From the NCBI RefSeq assembly GCF_026130605.1, contig NZ_JANFAU010000014.1, positions 42,604 to 106,603 on the forward strand: a DNA stretch of 64,000 nt, written 5' to 3'. The notes under the pieces are model-generated. The model did not search any database. It was not told where the DNA came from and saw nothing but the letters and a program-made list of their open reading frames with translations. Both the position numbers and the translations under genes were made by a program. This DNA is from Sphingomonas lycopersici (GTDB taxonomy: Bacteria > Pseudomonadota > Alphaproteobacteria > Sphingomonadales > Sphingomonadaceae). This document shows positions 17,315-26,223 of this stretch, one piece after another (within the stretch, counting starts at the first letter, position 1; every line of letters starts with the position of its first letter).

Positions 17315-17365
17315 CCCTGCGCTATGATGCGCAGGAACCCGCCCGGGCGCGACGGCTTACGCCCC

Positions 17366-18895
17366 GATTGTGTGGAAAAAGGCGGAGTGAGGAGGCGTCT
17401 GAACTGTGTCGCCGATTTGAAGGAGCGAGCTCCGACGGATCACGCCGGCATCGGCTGAGCGGACATCGGGATGAGCTTGGCCATCTTGCGGAGGTTCTGG
17501 GCGGTGGCAGCGAGGAGGAACTCGTCCTTTGCACCATTTGGTCCACGCAGGCGCAAGCGATCCAACTTCAGAATGCGCTTGAGGTGCGCGAACAGCATCT
17601 CGACCTTCTTCCGCTCGCGGCGCGACGTGAGATAGGCATCGGTGGTGGCGATATCGCGCGCCAGATCGCGGGCACCTTCATGGATCGAGCGCATGATCTT
17701 CCGCGCCGGCATGTTGGGCGTGCAGCGTTGCCGGAGCGAGCAGTCGATGCAGTCCTGCTGACGGGCGCGGTAGCGAATAAAGCCGTCCTGATCGACACCA
17801 CTTCGCGGGCGCGCGAAATTACGGTTGCGAGGCCGTAAGCGCTGCCTCCCGGGCAGAGATAGCTGTCGTCCTGGTGATCGTAAGTAAAATCGGCGCGCGC
17901 GAAGGTACCGTCACGGCGAGCGGAATGATCGAACACGGGGATGTGCGGTTGGATGTCACGCTCATGGACAAGCCAGGCGAGCATCTCGGCCGAGCCATAT
18001 CCAGCATCTCCCGCCAGTCTTTCGGGCCAGATGCCAAACCGATCCTGCACACGTGCGATCATCCGTTTGCAGGCGGTGACTTCGGCTTGCCGTATCGCCG
18101 TGCTCGCCTCGACGTCCATGATAACGGCATGCCGAAGATCGATCAGATAGTTGGTCGAATAGGCGAAGAAGGCGCGTTCGCGTGAAGCCGCGGTCCAGCG
18201 TGATGCTGGATCGGCTACGGCCAGTTGCTTGGGTGGAACCGGTGTCGCACCACCGAACGCCGCGTCGTCCAGCACGGCCAGATATTCGCGAACCGCATGG
18301 CCGCCACTTCCTGGTGGCGGCAAATCGTCGTACCGATCCACCGCGTGCTGTCGGTTCACGTCGGCCCGGATCAGACTGGCATCGACAGCAAAGCCTTCGC
18401 CCCCGACCAGCCCCTCGGCGATGCAGCGCGCAACTGTCGTCTCGAACACGTGCCGCAGCAGATCGCTATCGCGGAAGCGGCCATGCCGGTTCTTGGAGAA
18501 GGTGGAGTGATCGGGCACATCGCCCTCCAGCCCCAACCGGCAGAACCAGCGATAGGCGAGGTTGAGATGCACTTCCTCGCACGGCCGCCGCTCGGACCGA
18601 ATGCCCATGCAATAGCCGATGACCAGCATCCGGATCATAAGCTCAGGATCGATCGAGGGCCGACCCGTCTCGCTGTAAAATGGGCGAAGCTGCTCTCGGA
18701 CGTCTGACAGGTCTACGAACCGGTCGATCGAACGAAGCAGGTGCTCCGGCGGCACATGCCGCTCCAGGCTGAAGCTGTAGAACAGCGCTTCCTGTGCCAC
18801 CGCTCGCTCGCCCATCATCGGCTCGTCTCCGATTGCTCGCGGGCATTGAATCAGGACATTAGCACGACTTCAAGCCGGCGTTTTTCAACACAATC
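17366..18895 (-). mobile_element. IS1182-family insertion sequence, transposase frameshifted
   Basis: The ends carry inverted repeats: GATTGTGTGGAAAAAGGCGG at the left and, read inward from the right, GATTGTGTTGAAAAACGCCGG, with mismatches only at isolated positions. GCCCC abuts both ends, compatible with a 5-nt target duplication. The interior holds a transposase of IS1182 type on the minus strand. The element sits about 50 nt past tRNA-Ser. Confidence 0.75.
17440..18818 (-). pseudogene. IS1182-family transposase, disrupted by a frameshift
   Basis: DDE-type transposase. The first frame (from ATG at 18818) reads through typical segments: YSFSLERHVPPEHLLRSIDR, RPSIDPELMIRMLVIGYCMG, VPDHSTFSKNRHGRF, GFAVDASLIRADVNRQ and RLAGDAGYGSAEMLAWL. 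After YLCPGG, near 17848, the family-like sequence jumps to the next frame (RNRNFARPRSGVDQDGFIRY, then C-x2-C-type residues, then MRSIHEGARDLARD and VEMLFAHLKRILKLDRLRLR). A single missing base in the GGGAGGCAGCG stretch explains it. Without the shift the protein would be about 460 residues. Programmed frameshifting is not usual in this family, so the element is probably inactive unless this is a sequencing error. Confidence 0.85.
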
Positions 18896-18970
18896 GCCCC
18901 ACTTCACGTCGTTCATGACTGCCGCGACGACGCCAAATTGCCGCCACGATTTTCAGTAACCTATCTCGCT

Positions 18971-19435
18971 ATGACGAGCATCCGGCACGCGATCTTCCCC
19001 GATGACAAGGCGGCGGTACTGGACATCTGGCGCGAGTTCATCGCCAACTCTCCGGTGAATCTCGATTACCAGAACAACGATGCCGAGTTCGCCAACCTGC
19101 CAGGCAAGTATTCATCGCCGAAGGGGTGCGTGCTGCTTGCTGATCGGCAGAGCGAAATCGAGGGCTGCGTGGCGATGCGCCAAGTCACGCCCGAGATATG
19201 CGAAATGAAACGACTGTATGTCCGGCCTCAGGCTCAGGGTCGCCATCTCGGTCGCGCTCTTGCTGAACGCCTGATCGAAGAAGCTCGCGCAGTGGGCTAC
19301 AGGGAAATGCGGCTCGATGTGCAGGCGAAGTTCGTCCCCGCCCGCAAGCTATATGAAACTCTCGGTTTCGTCGCGGCCGAGCCGATCTCGTTCAATCCGG
19401 TGCCAGGCGCGTCCTTCCTCGGTTTGTACTTATAA
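18971..19435 (+). CDS. GNAT N-acetyltransferase
   Basis: 154 residues of the GNAT superfamily, transferring acetyl from acetyl-CoA to an unknown amine. The acetyl-CoA-binding core is CEMKRLYVRPQAQGRHLGRALAERLIEEA, with QGRHLGRAL matching the Q/RxxGxG/A loop (third Gly position conserved as G). The C-terminal LDVQAKFVPARKLYETLGF motif is typical. First gene after the IS element; start at ATG before TSIRHAIFPDD, because residues upstream in the frame belong to the IS flank. Cytoplasmic. No partner genes are evident. Confidence 0.85.
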   Translation: MTSIRHAIFPDDKAAVLDIWREFIANSPVNLDYQNNDAEFANLPGKYSSPKGCVLLADRQSEIEGCVAMRQVTPEICEMKRLYVRPQAQGRHLGRALAERLIEEARAVGYREMRLDVQAKFVPARKLYETLGFVAAEPISFNPVPGASFLGLYL

Positions 19436-19530
19436 GGGGTCTCGGCAGCGATCTCAGTATGTGGACCGAAAGCTGCCCGACCGGAGTCCACCCAGTAGCT
19501 ACCGTCGCCCCGAGACTATATGTTCCGATA

Positions 19531-19806
19531 ATGCGCGATTACCCGTCCAGCCAATCGATTCCATCCACCCTCCACGAGCGGGTGTGCTTTGGGCTGTGGA
19601 TATCCATCTCAGCAGCGATGGCTATTGTATATGCTGTCGAACTGGCCCGTTACCCGGCTAGAGCCGTCGTCATGCTCTCATATCTTGGTTTCGCGCTTTT
19701 ATGGTGCGTCCCTTTCGGCGTGGGCGGGCTTCTTTTGCGGCGACGTCGCTTAAGGAAATTGGCAGAACGAGAGGCGTTTCTTTCTGCGTTCGCAAACCTA
19801 AAATAG
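19531..19806 (+). CDS. Small hypothetical membrane protein
   Basis: About 91 residues from the chosen ATG, with two hydrophobic helices (FGLWISISAAMAIVYAVELA and VVMLSYLGFALLWCVPFGVGGLLL), a following basic cluster RRRRLRKL and a polar tail. This is a plausible inner-membrane protein with the basic loop on the cytoplasmic side. An in-frame ATG 72 nt upstream exists, but the added residues look like intergenic sequence. No family is recognised. Being in a repeat-rich, degenerate-looking stretch lowers confidence. Confidence 0.45.
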   Translation: MRDYPSSQSIPSTLHERVCFGLWISISAAMAIVYAVELARYPARAVVMLSYLGFALLWCVPFGVGGLLLRRRRLRKLAEREAFLSAFANLK

Positions 19807-19851
19807 CGGCAGCTACCTATCTACTCGACCGCAAAGCCGTCCTTCTGCAAT

Positions 19852-19918
19852 CCACCCACGCCAGGTCGTTCACTCGGGCAGAATCGGCCACCATCATCGG
19901 CCCGGCCGTACCCGCCCC
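19852..19918. repeat. 67-nt dispersed repeat, copy 1
   Basis: Contains CCAGGTCGTTCACTCGGGCA followed by ATCGGCCACCATCATCGGCC. An almost identical copy is at 25598-25664 (few mismatches, same orientation). Both lie in gene-free gaps of the accessory segment. Confidence 0.8.
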
Positions 19919-19990
19919 GAATGTTAACGAACGAACGCCGCTCGCATCGAGCCGCTTGCGGACATTCACGTCCTCGCGCATCCTTTGATC

Positions 19991-20443
19991 ATGGCAGAGA
20001 CGACTAACTTCGCTGCGCTCATTCCTGAGCTGTCAGATTGGAACGAAGGACGAGGGATCGCCCCCGATGATTGGATCAGCTGCGTCGGAAATTATGAACT
20101 GGCTGTCGGTTATAGCCTAATATTCTGGCCAAATTTCACCGAGTTTGAAACCTACATCTTGCGCGCCGACTTCGAGGAAAGCTCTCTGCGTGGCTTTGAG
20201 AAAATGACTAAAGGAAACAGGGCCGCCGTAGAAGCAGTGATGAATCACGTTCACATCGCGGATATCCACCCGAATGTCATATGTTCCAGTGACGAACAGC
20301 TTCGCTATTTGGGCCGCACGCTGAAGAGCATTTATAATTTAAAGCTGCATGCGGAATTTCCCGGCCGCCGTTTCAATGTGACGTTCAACGACGAACCGGG
20401 CCTTGAAGCGATCGACTATGAGCTGACTTTCTTTCAGAAATAG
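19991..20443 (+). CDS. Hypothetical protein (about 150 aa, soluble)
   Basis: 150 residues, acidic, with no signal peptide and no membrane segment. Aromatic-rich N-terminal half (DWNEGRGIAPDDWISCVGNYELAVGYSLIFWPNFTEF), then a helical middle containing GNRAAVEAVMNHVHIADIH and a C-terminal beta-rich part. Base composition is clearly lower in GC than the core genes. The start is ATG; a TTG two codons earlier is also in frame. I do not recognise the family. The regular secondary-structure pattern and lack of low-complexity sequence argue that it is a real gene. Confidence 0.7.
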   Translation: MAETTNFAALIPELSDWNEGRGIAPDDWISCVGNYELAVGYSLIFWPNFTEFETYILRADFEESSLRGFEKMTKGNRAAVEAVMNHVHIADIHPNVICSSDEQLRYLGRTLKSIYNLKLHAEFPGRRFNVTFNDEPGLEAIDYELTFFQK

Positions 20444-20706
20444 GGCCGGACCGCCTGCTTCAACGCAAAGCCTGGGTAGAATCTGCCCTTCGGCTTCCCA
20501 CCCATTTCAAGCGCTTCGGCCGGGTGAATGCGTCCGCCAGCACCGCCTGGGCCGTTGCGGCCCCAAACGCGGTCGACTCGGGCATCGGTTGAGTCGCTCC
20601 AATGCCGCCATCTGTTTAGTCTCTCCACTATCGCGCGGGATTTCCTACGAGCAGCGAAATTTCGGCGTTCGAGCGCGGCGGGATATCGAGGGCTGCGGGA
20701 ATAGCC

Positions 20707-21768
20707 TCACGGTGTGCCTCGGGCAGATGCCGGAGCACGTTCGTGCCCGACGGCCAGAGCAGCGTCAGCCTCCCCAACCAGGTCTTGCCAGTCGGTCGAA
20801 GTCCCCGGAGGCAATAACTGAGTTGACCAGCCAAACCGCAGGCTATCAAGGGGGCTCACAGGACCAATCGAAAAGGGCACGGACAAGGCCCGGACTGCTA
20901 GCCTGAACCTCCGGAACAGAATCTTGCCTCCACTTCCTCGAATTTCGCTGTAACCCGCCCTCGGTTCCGGAGCGGGCCTCGCCCAGGGAGAGCGCGACGG
21001 AACGCCGATCTTGTCCAATCGCCATTCTCCGCTGCGTATCAGCAAATCGAAACGATCGATCGGCGCGTCCCTGACGAGACAGACGTCCGAGGTGAGCCTG
21101 CGTCTCCATTCTGCCGCCGTCGCTTGCTTGTCTTCCGGCGAACCGTCGAAGACACCGGTTCGGCTCGATAGAGTGGGATTCAAGGCGCGATCGCCGCACC
21201 GCGCCTGCGGGAGCAAGCGATAGGTACGCGCAGATTGGTCGATCCGTGTCCGCCCATCGCGTATGTCGTCGAAGCTTGGCGCATCCGCGCGCGTTACGGT
21301 GACACTTCGCACGCCCGGCTCGAAAAGCAGTGCGAGGCAGCGGTTATCGCACGCATAGGCGCGCTCGACGGTCTTCTCAGGATTTGAGTCGTCCCAATCC
21401 GGCGATCTCGTATCGACACGGATATCACCATACGGCTGAATTGGTGCCCGTGGTGTTACGTCAGCGAGTTGATAGCGCAACAACGCTTCGTTGGCGCGGA
21501 GAGTAGACGGCTGCGGAATTTGCCAGAGCGCGAGTGCCGTGAGCAAGACAGCAGCAAGGCCGGCCCACTTGGGGCGCAGCATCAGCTGCATAACCGAGAA
21601 TGCTGCAGCGTAGATGCATCCCCATAAGAACGCGGTAGGAGCGAAAATGAGGATCAAGCCAGGGATGATGAGAAACATCCCGATCAGAACGACGATGGGA
21701 AATGCCATCGCGATGAAGGCAAGGCCTCCGGTGGCGATCAGATAAACGGTTAGCAATATACGCATCAT
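20707..21768 (-). CDS. Hypothetical membrane-anchored protein with large extracytoplasmic domain
   Basis: About 353 residues. The N-terminal 90 residues hold three or four hydrophobic helices (ILLTVYLIATGGLAFIAMAF, IVVLIGMFLIIPGLILIF, TAFLWGCIYAAAFSVMQL, GLAAVLLTALALWQIP). After these comes a roughly 260-residue polar domain with paired cysteines (ACDNRCLALL, CGDRALN, DVCLVRD) that suggest a periplasmic, disulfide-containing fold. The chosen ATG is preceded by GCGAGGCGA. The C-terminal 20 residues are Ala/Gly/Pro-rich and could be a degenerate end. No family is recognised. Confidence 0.55.
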   Translation of the reverse strand: MMRILLTVYLIATGGLAFIAMAFPIVVLIGMFLIIPGLILIFAPTAFLWGCIYAAAFSVMQLMLRPKWAGLAAVLLTALALWQIPQPSTLRANEALLRYQLADVTPRAPIQPYGDIRVDTRSPDWDDSNPEKTVERAYACDNRCLALLFEPGVRSVTVTRADAPSFDDIRDGRTRIDQSARTYRLLPQARCGDRALNPTLSSRTGVFDGSPEDKQATAAEWRRRLTSDVCLVRDAPIDRFDLLIRSGEWRLDKIGVPSRSPWARPAPEPRAGYSEIRGSGGKILFRRFRLAVRALSVPFSIGPVSPLDSLRFGWSTQLLPPGTSTDWQDLVGEADAALAVGHERAPASARGTP

Positions 21769-21994
21769 TCGCCTCGCAAATGGCCTGCCGGCTCGCGGGG
21801 CCCAAAAAAGGGCCAATTCGGTGCTGTCTCAACGGCGCCCCGATGATGGTCGCGGGGAACATCGCGGCAAGAATCGCGAAAAACTGACGCCGCGTGGCAT
21901 GGCCGGCAGCTGTCGAGCCCGCAGCCGGCTACCATTCATCGCGAACGTCCCGCGCATCGAGGGAAGCGGGCTGGGGAAATAGTGGTTAGGTCAC

Positions 21995-22345
21995 TCATGA
22001 TAACCTAACTCGAGGCATTGCGTGCGCCAGTTCAATTCGAAAATCGCTTTTGATCTTTGGGTAAGGCGCGGATGGGTCGTCGATATTGGGATTCTGGCCG
22101 CCGGCGCCGTCGATGAACGAGATAAAGCGGACTTTGACCGTGCCGATGCCCGGGTTCTGCCACTCATAATAGCCGCAGGTCTGGCCTGTGCTCCTGTCGC
22201 CGACGAATTGCACGTTGGCGAATTTGAGCGACGGTTCCTTGACCTGCTGGCGAACAAGCGCCTCTGAATCATCGATCGCCTTGGATCGCCAATCGCCATT
22301 GCATGCGGTGATCGCCAAAATTGCCAGAAGAAAGATGCGCTTCAT
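21995..22345 (-). CDS. Hypothetical lipoprotein
   Basis: 116 residues with a short lipoprotein signal, MKRIFLLAILAITACNGDW; the lipobox is ITAC, so cleavage would leave Cys16 for acylation. The mature part contains ALVRQQVKEPSLKFANVQFV and TCGYYEWQNPGIGTVKVRF, a pattern like small periplasmic proteins with a CGY segment. Start at ATG of MKRIF; a longer in-frame start lacks a signal peptide. Family not named here. One of several small lipoproteins in this segment. Confidence 0.65.
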   Translation of the reverse strand: MKRIFLLAILAITACNGDWRSKAIDDSEALVRQQVKEPSLKFANVQFVGDRSTGQTCGYYEWQNPGIGTVKVRFISFIDGAGGQNPNIDDPSAPYPKIKSDFRIELAHAMPRVRLS

Positions 22346-22631
22346 GTCGGGGCTCATACACTGACGGACCGGGAGTGCCTTCGCCAAATTGAGAAACGCT
22401 TAAAGCCCGTGTCCACTCGCCCGAATACCTCAAGCCAATCTCGGCCTTCCAGCGTCGCCTATGCTCGTTAACCTCGTGTATGATTGTCCGCATAACAACC
22501 GGTCCAACCGATTTTCACCTTGCCCGGCCCAATAGAACCGATTTGGGGAAATCTCTTAGCCGTCGGGCTGAAACCGCTCCATTGTTGCCGTTCCCGGCGC
22601 GCAATCGGGAGCTCTCACAGGGGTCGTTCGG

Positions 22632-23372
22632 TTACGCGCTCCACCCGCCATCGATATTATATGTGGCGCCGGTGACGAAGCCGGCGTCCGGGGATGCGAG
22701 ATAGGCAACGAGACTCGCAACTTCGTTTGCCGTGCCGTGCCGGGGAATGGCCAACGGGGTTCGATTGGCGGCGGCGTTAGGACCGTCAGCCGGATTGCGC
22801 TCCGTATCGATCGGCCCCGGCTGCACGAGGTTGGCCGTGATGCCTCGCTCGCCCAAATCCCTCGCCAAACCACGTGTCATACCTCCAAGCGCCGCCTTGC
22901 TGGCGGCGTAGAGCGTTCCCCCGTTGGCGGGCATGCGGTCCGCTACGATGCTGCCGATCGTTATGATGCGTCCGCCTGCTTCCATCACGCCGGACGCCTT
23001 TTGTGCCGCAAGGAATGGCGCTCTGACGTTGAGCGCGAAGATGCGATCGAAGGCGTCATCGGCATATGCGTCGAGCGGGCTGACGATTGCCATGCCAGCG
23101 ACATTCACCAGCACGTCGAGACGGCCAAAGTGCAATACCGCTTTGTCGATCGCGTCGGTAAGGGCGCCTGGGTCGCCGACATCGGCTTGGATCATGCAAA
23201 CGGCCGCCCCTTGACCGCTCAGTTCGCTTCCAAAGCTCTCCGCCTCGGCCGAACGGCTCAGATAGATAATCGCGACTGAGGCGCCGTCTGATGCCATTCT
23301 TCGACTGATAGCCGCGCCGATCCCGCGCGTCCCGCCGATCACAAGGGCGACCTTTCCAGCTAGCGTCCCCAT
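22632..23372 (-). CDS. SDR-family oxidoreductase (FabG-like)
   Basis: A 246-residue classical short-chain dehydrogenase/reductase. The Rossmann motif is GGTRGIG (residues about 13-19, first Thr of TGxxxGxG replaced by Gly), NVAG stands in place of NNAG, and the catalytic YxxxK is YAASK with the Ser in the preceding IGSIV segment. The C-terminus GATYNIDGGWSA is typical of 3-oxoacyl-ACP reductase-like members. Probably NADPH-linked reduction of a carbonyl; substrate unknown. Higher GC than its neighbours, so it may have a different origin from the small hypotheticals around it. Confidence 0.87.
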   Translation of the reverse strand: MGTLAGKVALVIGGTRGIGAAISRRMASDGASVAIIYLSRSAEAESFGSELSGQGAAVCMIQADVGDPGALTDAIDKAVLHFGRLDVLVNVAGMAIVSPLDAYADDAFDRIFALNVRAPFLAAQKASGVMEAGGRIITIGSIVADRMPANGGTLYAASKAALGGMTRGLARDLGERGITANLVQPGPIDTERNPADGPNAAANRTPLAIPRHGTANEVASLVAYLASPDAGFVTGATYNIDGGWSA

Positions 23373-23621
23373 TTCATCTCCCCGCTACCGGCTTGAGCAT
23401 AGGGTAGCGTAGGCAGCGTAAGGGCAGCTGACCAGCATGGCTTTTCCTGAACCCGCCAGACCGGACCCCACCCATCCCTTGTGGTTCGCAGCGGTGAAAC
23501 GACTGCCAACACCCGACGGGCCGATGTCGCCCCAAGATCGGTCGTTAGCTAACGGTTCGAACGTTCCTCATTGCAGACATGGGTCAAGAGGCGGATTAAG
23601 CCTCGGCTGGGAGAAAATGCG

Positions 23622-23990
23622 ATGGGTGAGCTACTCTGGTCGGCGTTTTCTAACCCGAAAACGATCGCAAGCGCGGGCGACGCGCCATTCGTGGTCGTCG
23701 CTGCGCTGATAGTAGCTATGTTGACCTTCATCTTCATGGCGACAGTCGGTCAACGCATCATGCGCGTAAGTCGCACGTTAGCCGTGCTGGCTGGCACAAC
23801 GTTTGTGCCTGCGATAGGAATATTGATTGCTTATGCGCTGCTCTGCGCCGCTCCAGATGGCCCGCCGCCTAATGACGGTCCCGCGATGCTGTTTATGGCG
23901 TTGCTCGTTTTATCGATCTGCACCGTACCGATCAGCTTGATCGTCAGCGCTGTCTATGTCGTCCGGCGCCGCCGCGAGGATATTTCTTAG
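23622..23990 (+). CDS. Small hypothetical polytopic membrane protein
   Basis: 122 residues with three hydrophobic helices (FVVVAALIVAMLTFIFMA, LAVLAGTTFVPAIGILIAYALL, AMLFMALLVLSICTVPISLIVSAVYVV) and a basic C-terminal RRRRED tail. The ATG is preceded by GGGAGAAAATGCG, a reasonable ribosome site. No family recognised. The helix spacing and codon pattern support a real protein. Confidence 0.6.
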   Translation: MGELLWSAFSNPKTIASAGDAPFVVVAALIVAMLTFIFMATVGQRIMRVSRTLAVLAGTTFVPAIGILIAYALLCAAPDGPPPNDGPAMLFMALLVLSICTVPISLIVSAVYVVRRRREDIS

Positions 23991-24022
23991 CCGCCCGGCG
24001 GCACGCGCCGCAATTGCGGTCG

Positions 24023-24322
24023 TCAGCGATGCTTGAAGGTCCAGCTTCGATCCGCCCCCGGTTCACCGTTAAAGAGGTACTGGATGGTGTCAATCTCGCC
24101 ACTTGGCCAAACGACCAGCTCGCGTTCGTTGATGAAGTCCACCTGCATGGCATCGCCAACCGTTGGCGCATTCCAAACGAGCGTCAGCTTGTCGCCCGGT
24201 TCAAGTTCGAAACACTCCGGCCAAGGCTCCACCGACACATAAATCGGCCCGTCCTTCTGATTGACGAAAGTATGCTGTGTCGACGCCACAGCCCGGTTTA
24301 GGCCTAATCGGCTCTGTGGCAA
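24023..24322 (-). CDS. Hypothetical small protein
   Basis: Up to 99 residues. The conserved-looking core is GPIYVSVEPWPECFELEPGD, continuing into KLTLVWNAP and ending MQVDFINERELVVWPSGEID. That is a beta-rich, acidic, soluble profile. Only TTG (at the given end) or GTG about 33 nt inside are available as starts, so the N-terminus is unsure. I do not recognise a named family. Confidence 0.5.
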   Translation of the reverse strand: MPQSRLGLNRAVASTQHTFVNQKDGPIYVSVEPWPECFELEPGDKLTLVWNAPTVGDAMQVDFINERELVVWPSGEIDTIQYLFNGEPGADRSWTFKHR

Positions 24323-24517
24323 AGCGACCGCCTTCCGTCCAAGCCGAGCCGATTAAAGCCGATATGGGGCAATCTGGTAGCGGTCGGGGCGGGGGTCGCC
24401 CCAATACCCGGCCGCTCGATCCGGAATCCTGAGCGCTCAATACCGGACAAACGCAATGACAAAAGGTGAGATCACGTGCCCGAATGGATACGGTTTGAGC
24501 AAAAAGGTCGGTAGGCT

Positions 24518-24952
24518 ATGGGTTTACAGATGCTCAGATTTTCTGTGTCTGCCCTCGCTGGAGGAGTCCTCATCGGCATTACAGCCGCCTCGGCGGCGGC
24601 ACAGGTAAGAATTTCCGGAGACCCCGCGGCTACAGGCCTGATTCTGCAATACATAAGAGCGGCGGAAAATGGCAATCGGAGACTGTTCGATAAGATGACG
24701 GAGCGAAGCGTCATAGCAGAATTTGCGCCTCCAAAAATCGATGATGTCGATCGACGAGACGAGGGTTGCGAACTAAAATCGCTCGATGGATCGATGCTTA
24801 AAATCGTCTCAGCGGTCTGGGAGTGTCCCGGGCGCAATGTAAAACCCGTCGTCCAGCGCAGCTTTCTCATAGAACATGGAAAAATCACGCATATCTGGAA
24901 CGATTGGAGCGAGGTTTCGATTGGCCCTCGCTTGTCGACAAAAAGGCGGTAA
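24518..24952 (+). CDS. Hypothetical exported protein
   Basis: 144 residues with a signal peptide (MLRFSVSALAGGVLIGITAASAAA; cleavage likely after AAAQ). The mature domain, about 115 residues, contains LILQYIRAAENGNRRLFDKM and ends with SFLIEHGKITHIWNDWSEVS, a pattern reminiscent of small NTF2/SnoaL-like helix-plus-sheet proteins, but this is only a resemblance. Two cysteines (ELKSLDG-preceding GCEL and WECPG) could form a disulfide. An ATG 12 nt inside is an equally good start. Confidence 0.6.
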   Translation: MGLQMLRFSVSALAGGVLIGITAASAAAQVRISGDPAATGLILQYIRAAENGNRRLFDKMTERSVIAEFAPPKIDDVDRRDEGCELKSLDGSMLKIVSAVWECPGRNVKPVVQRSFLIEHGKITHIWNDWSEVSIGPRLSTKRR

Positions 24953-25017
24953 CGCTCGTGGCGCTCAAGTCATGATTGAGGTTAATGCGACTAAGCTTAT
25001 CTGAAAGGAGGGGCACG

Positions 25018-25536
25018 ATGAATTGGTGGGCTGCATTTACGCCGGCACTGATTTTGGCGCTATCTGGTTGCGCGCCCTCGCCGCAATCACAGGCGATGGG
25101 TGCGCTCAAAGGCAGCTACTTGCAGCAATGCCTGCAGCACGCGCATTGGGTGAAGGCATTCCGAACCGGTGAGGTCACATTCGACCCAGCCTTTGGGGGC
25201 ACCGGTTTTATTGACTTCGCCGCATCTCGCTTTTCCGAACCCGTGTATGACGCAGAACTCGTTGGCGCGGCGAAGAAATTGCTTGATCGCCCTGTGAGTG
25301 CCTTTCTTCCCGATTTTGTTCGCGCAGGATCGCCCGTCGATCGAAAGCATGCGCGCGCTGACGGCCGACCGCTCCTCACGATCGAAAAATTGCCGGCAGG
25401 AAGAGGCTCCCTGCAAGGCGTCGCGAAGGGCTGGCTGACCGTTGAAAACGATTTCGAATGTTCGAGTGATAGTATAAACGGGCGCTATTTTGTGATCTCC
25501 GAGTTCCGTCCCGCCTTTCCCGTCAGCGTTCGCTGA
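25018..25536 (+). CDS. Hypothetical lipoprotein
   Basis: 172 residues with a lipoprotein signal, MNWWAAFTPALILALSGCAP; lipobox LSGC. A strong AAGGAGG site lies 8 nt before the ATG, which fixes the start against an in-frame ATG 42 nt upstream. The mature part has no repeats; it includes GSYLQQCLQHAHWVKAFRTG and a C-terminal GRYFVISEFRPAFPVSV. Family unknown. Lies in tandem with the exported protein just upstream (gap about 65 nt), so both may be on one message. Confidence 0.65.
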   Translation: MNWWAAFTPALILALSGCAPSPQSQAMGALKGSYLQQCLQHAHWVKAFRTGEVTFDPAFGGTGFIDFAASRFSEPVYDAELVGAAKKLLDRPVSAFLPDFVRAGSPVDRKHARADGRPLLTIEKLPAGRGSLQGVAKGWLTVENDFECSSDSINGRYFVISEFRPAFPVSVR

Positions 25537-25597
25537 CCATGATTTTTTTGAAATCGGGAATCCGTCGATTCCTCTGCTAAAGCTGTTCGTCTGCCTC

Positions 25598-25664
25598 CCA
25601 CCTACGCCAGGTCGTTCACTCGGGCAGGATCGGCCACCATCATCGGCCCGGCCGATGTCGCCCC
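25598..25664. repeat. 67-nt dispersed repeat, copy 2
   Basis: Matches the copy at 19852-19918 almost base for base and lies in the same orientation between genes. The continuation past GGCCCGGCCG differs (GATGTCGCCCC versus TACCCGCCCC). Confidence 0.8.
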
Positions 25665-25678
25665 AATTGTAGTCGTTC

Positions 25679-26116
25679 CTATCGTGTCGAAGGGGTCTCG
25701 GAAGCGGTCGATCGATTTTCTACAGTCTTGCAGCGCATAGAAGTCTTGCTGTGGCCCGCGTGACGCGGAGGAGTATGAACGACGGACCAATCTTCGCTGT
25801 GGGAAGCGAAATCGGCGATACAGGCCAATTTGTCTGGTGCAGTTTCATTCAGCACTATCTTGGGGCCACCGTCGCGATAGAGGTCAAACTCACACCGATG
25901 CCCTGAACGGGTCTTAGTGCACGTCAGCTCTTGTATGTGAAGGTCTGGAACGGCGCCGTTTCCGGCCTGATACCAAAGCGAGGCAAGCCAATTGCCATTG
26001 CCGATCATCGCATTGAGTTGAAGATCTGCCCATATCGCAGATTGAAGTTGTCCCTTCAGCGGCTCCGGCGGTGCAATAGCGGTCGCCGATGCAGCGGCGA
26101 GGATAAGAGCGAGCAT
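25679..26116 (-). CDS. Hypothetical exported protein (start uncertain)
   Basis: About 145 residues from an ATG that opens a signal-like stretch MLALILAAASATAIAPPEP. The mature part includes GNWLASLWYQAGNGAVPDLH and a cysteine-bearing LTCTKTRSGHRCEFDLYRDGG. An open frame continues upstream to position 26329, but that extension overlaps the divergent lipoprotein gene and looks non-coding. The C-terminal 25 residues are of unclear quality. No family recognised. Confidence 0.5.
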   Translation of the reverse strand: MLALILAAASATAIAPPEPLKGQLQSAIWADLQLNAMIGNGNWLASLWYQAGNGAVPDLHIQELTCTKTRSGHRCEFDLYRDGGPKIVLNETAPDKLACIADFASHSEDWSVVHTPPRHAGHSKTSMRCKTVENRSTASETPSTR

Positions 26117-26223
26117 GAGCAAGCATGTAACATGCCACCGGTCCGCTATCCACTTATTGCCCGGCGAAAGGTCCGACAAGCGCGCGATCAACCCGATAGC
26201 GGTCGATCCCAAACCCGCGTAAA

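Noticed and set aside
20434..20628. A 64-codon minus-strand frame after the hypothetical gene ending at 20443
   Set aside because: Pro/Gly/Trp-rich without a pattern and no start signal; the gap looks degenerate.
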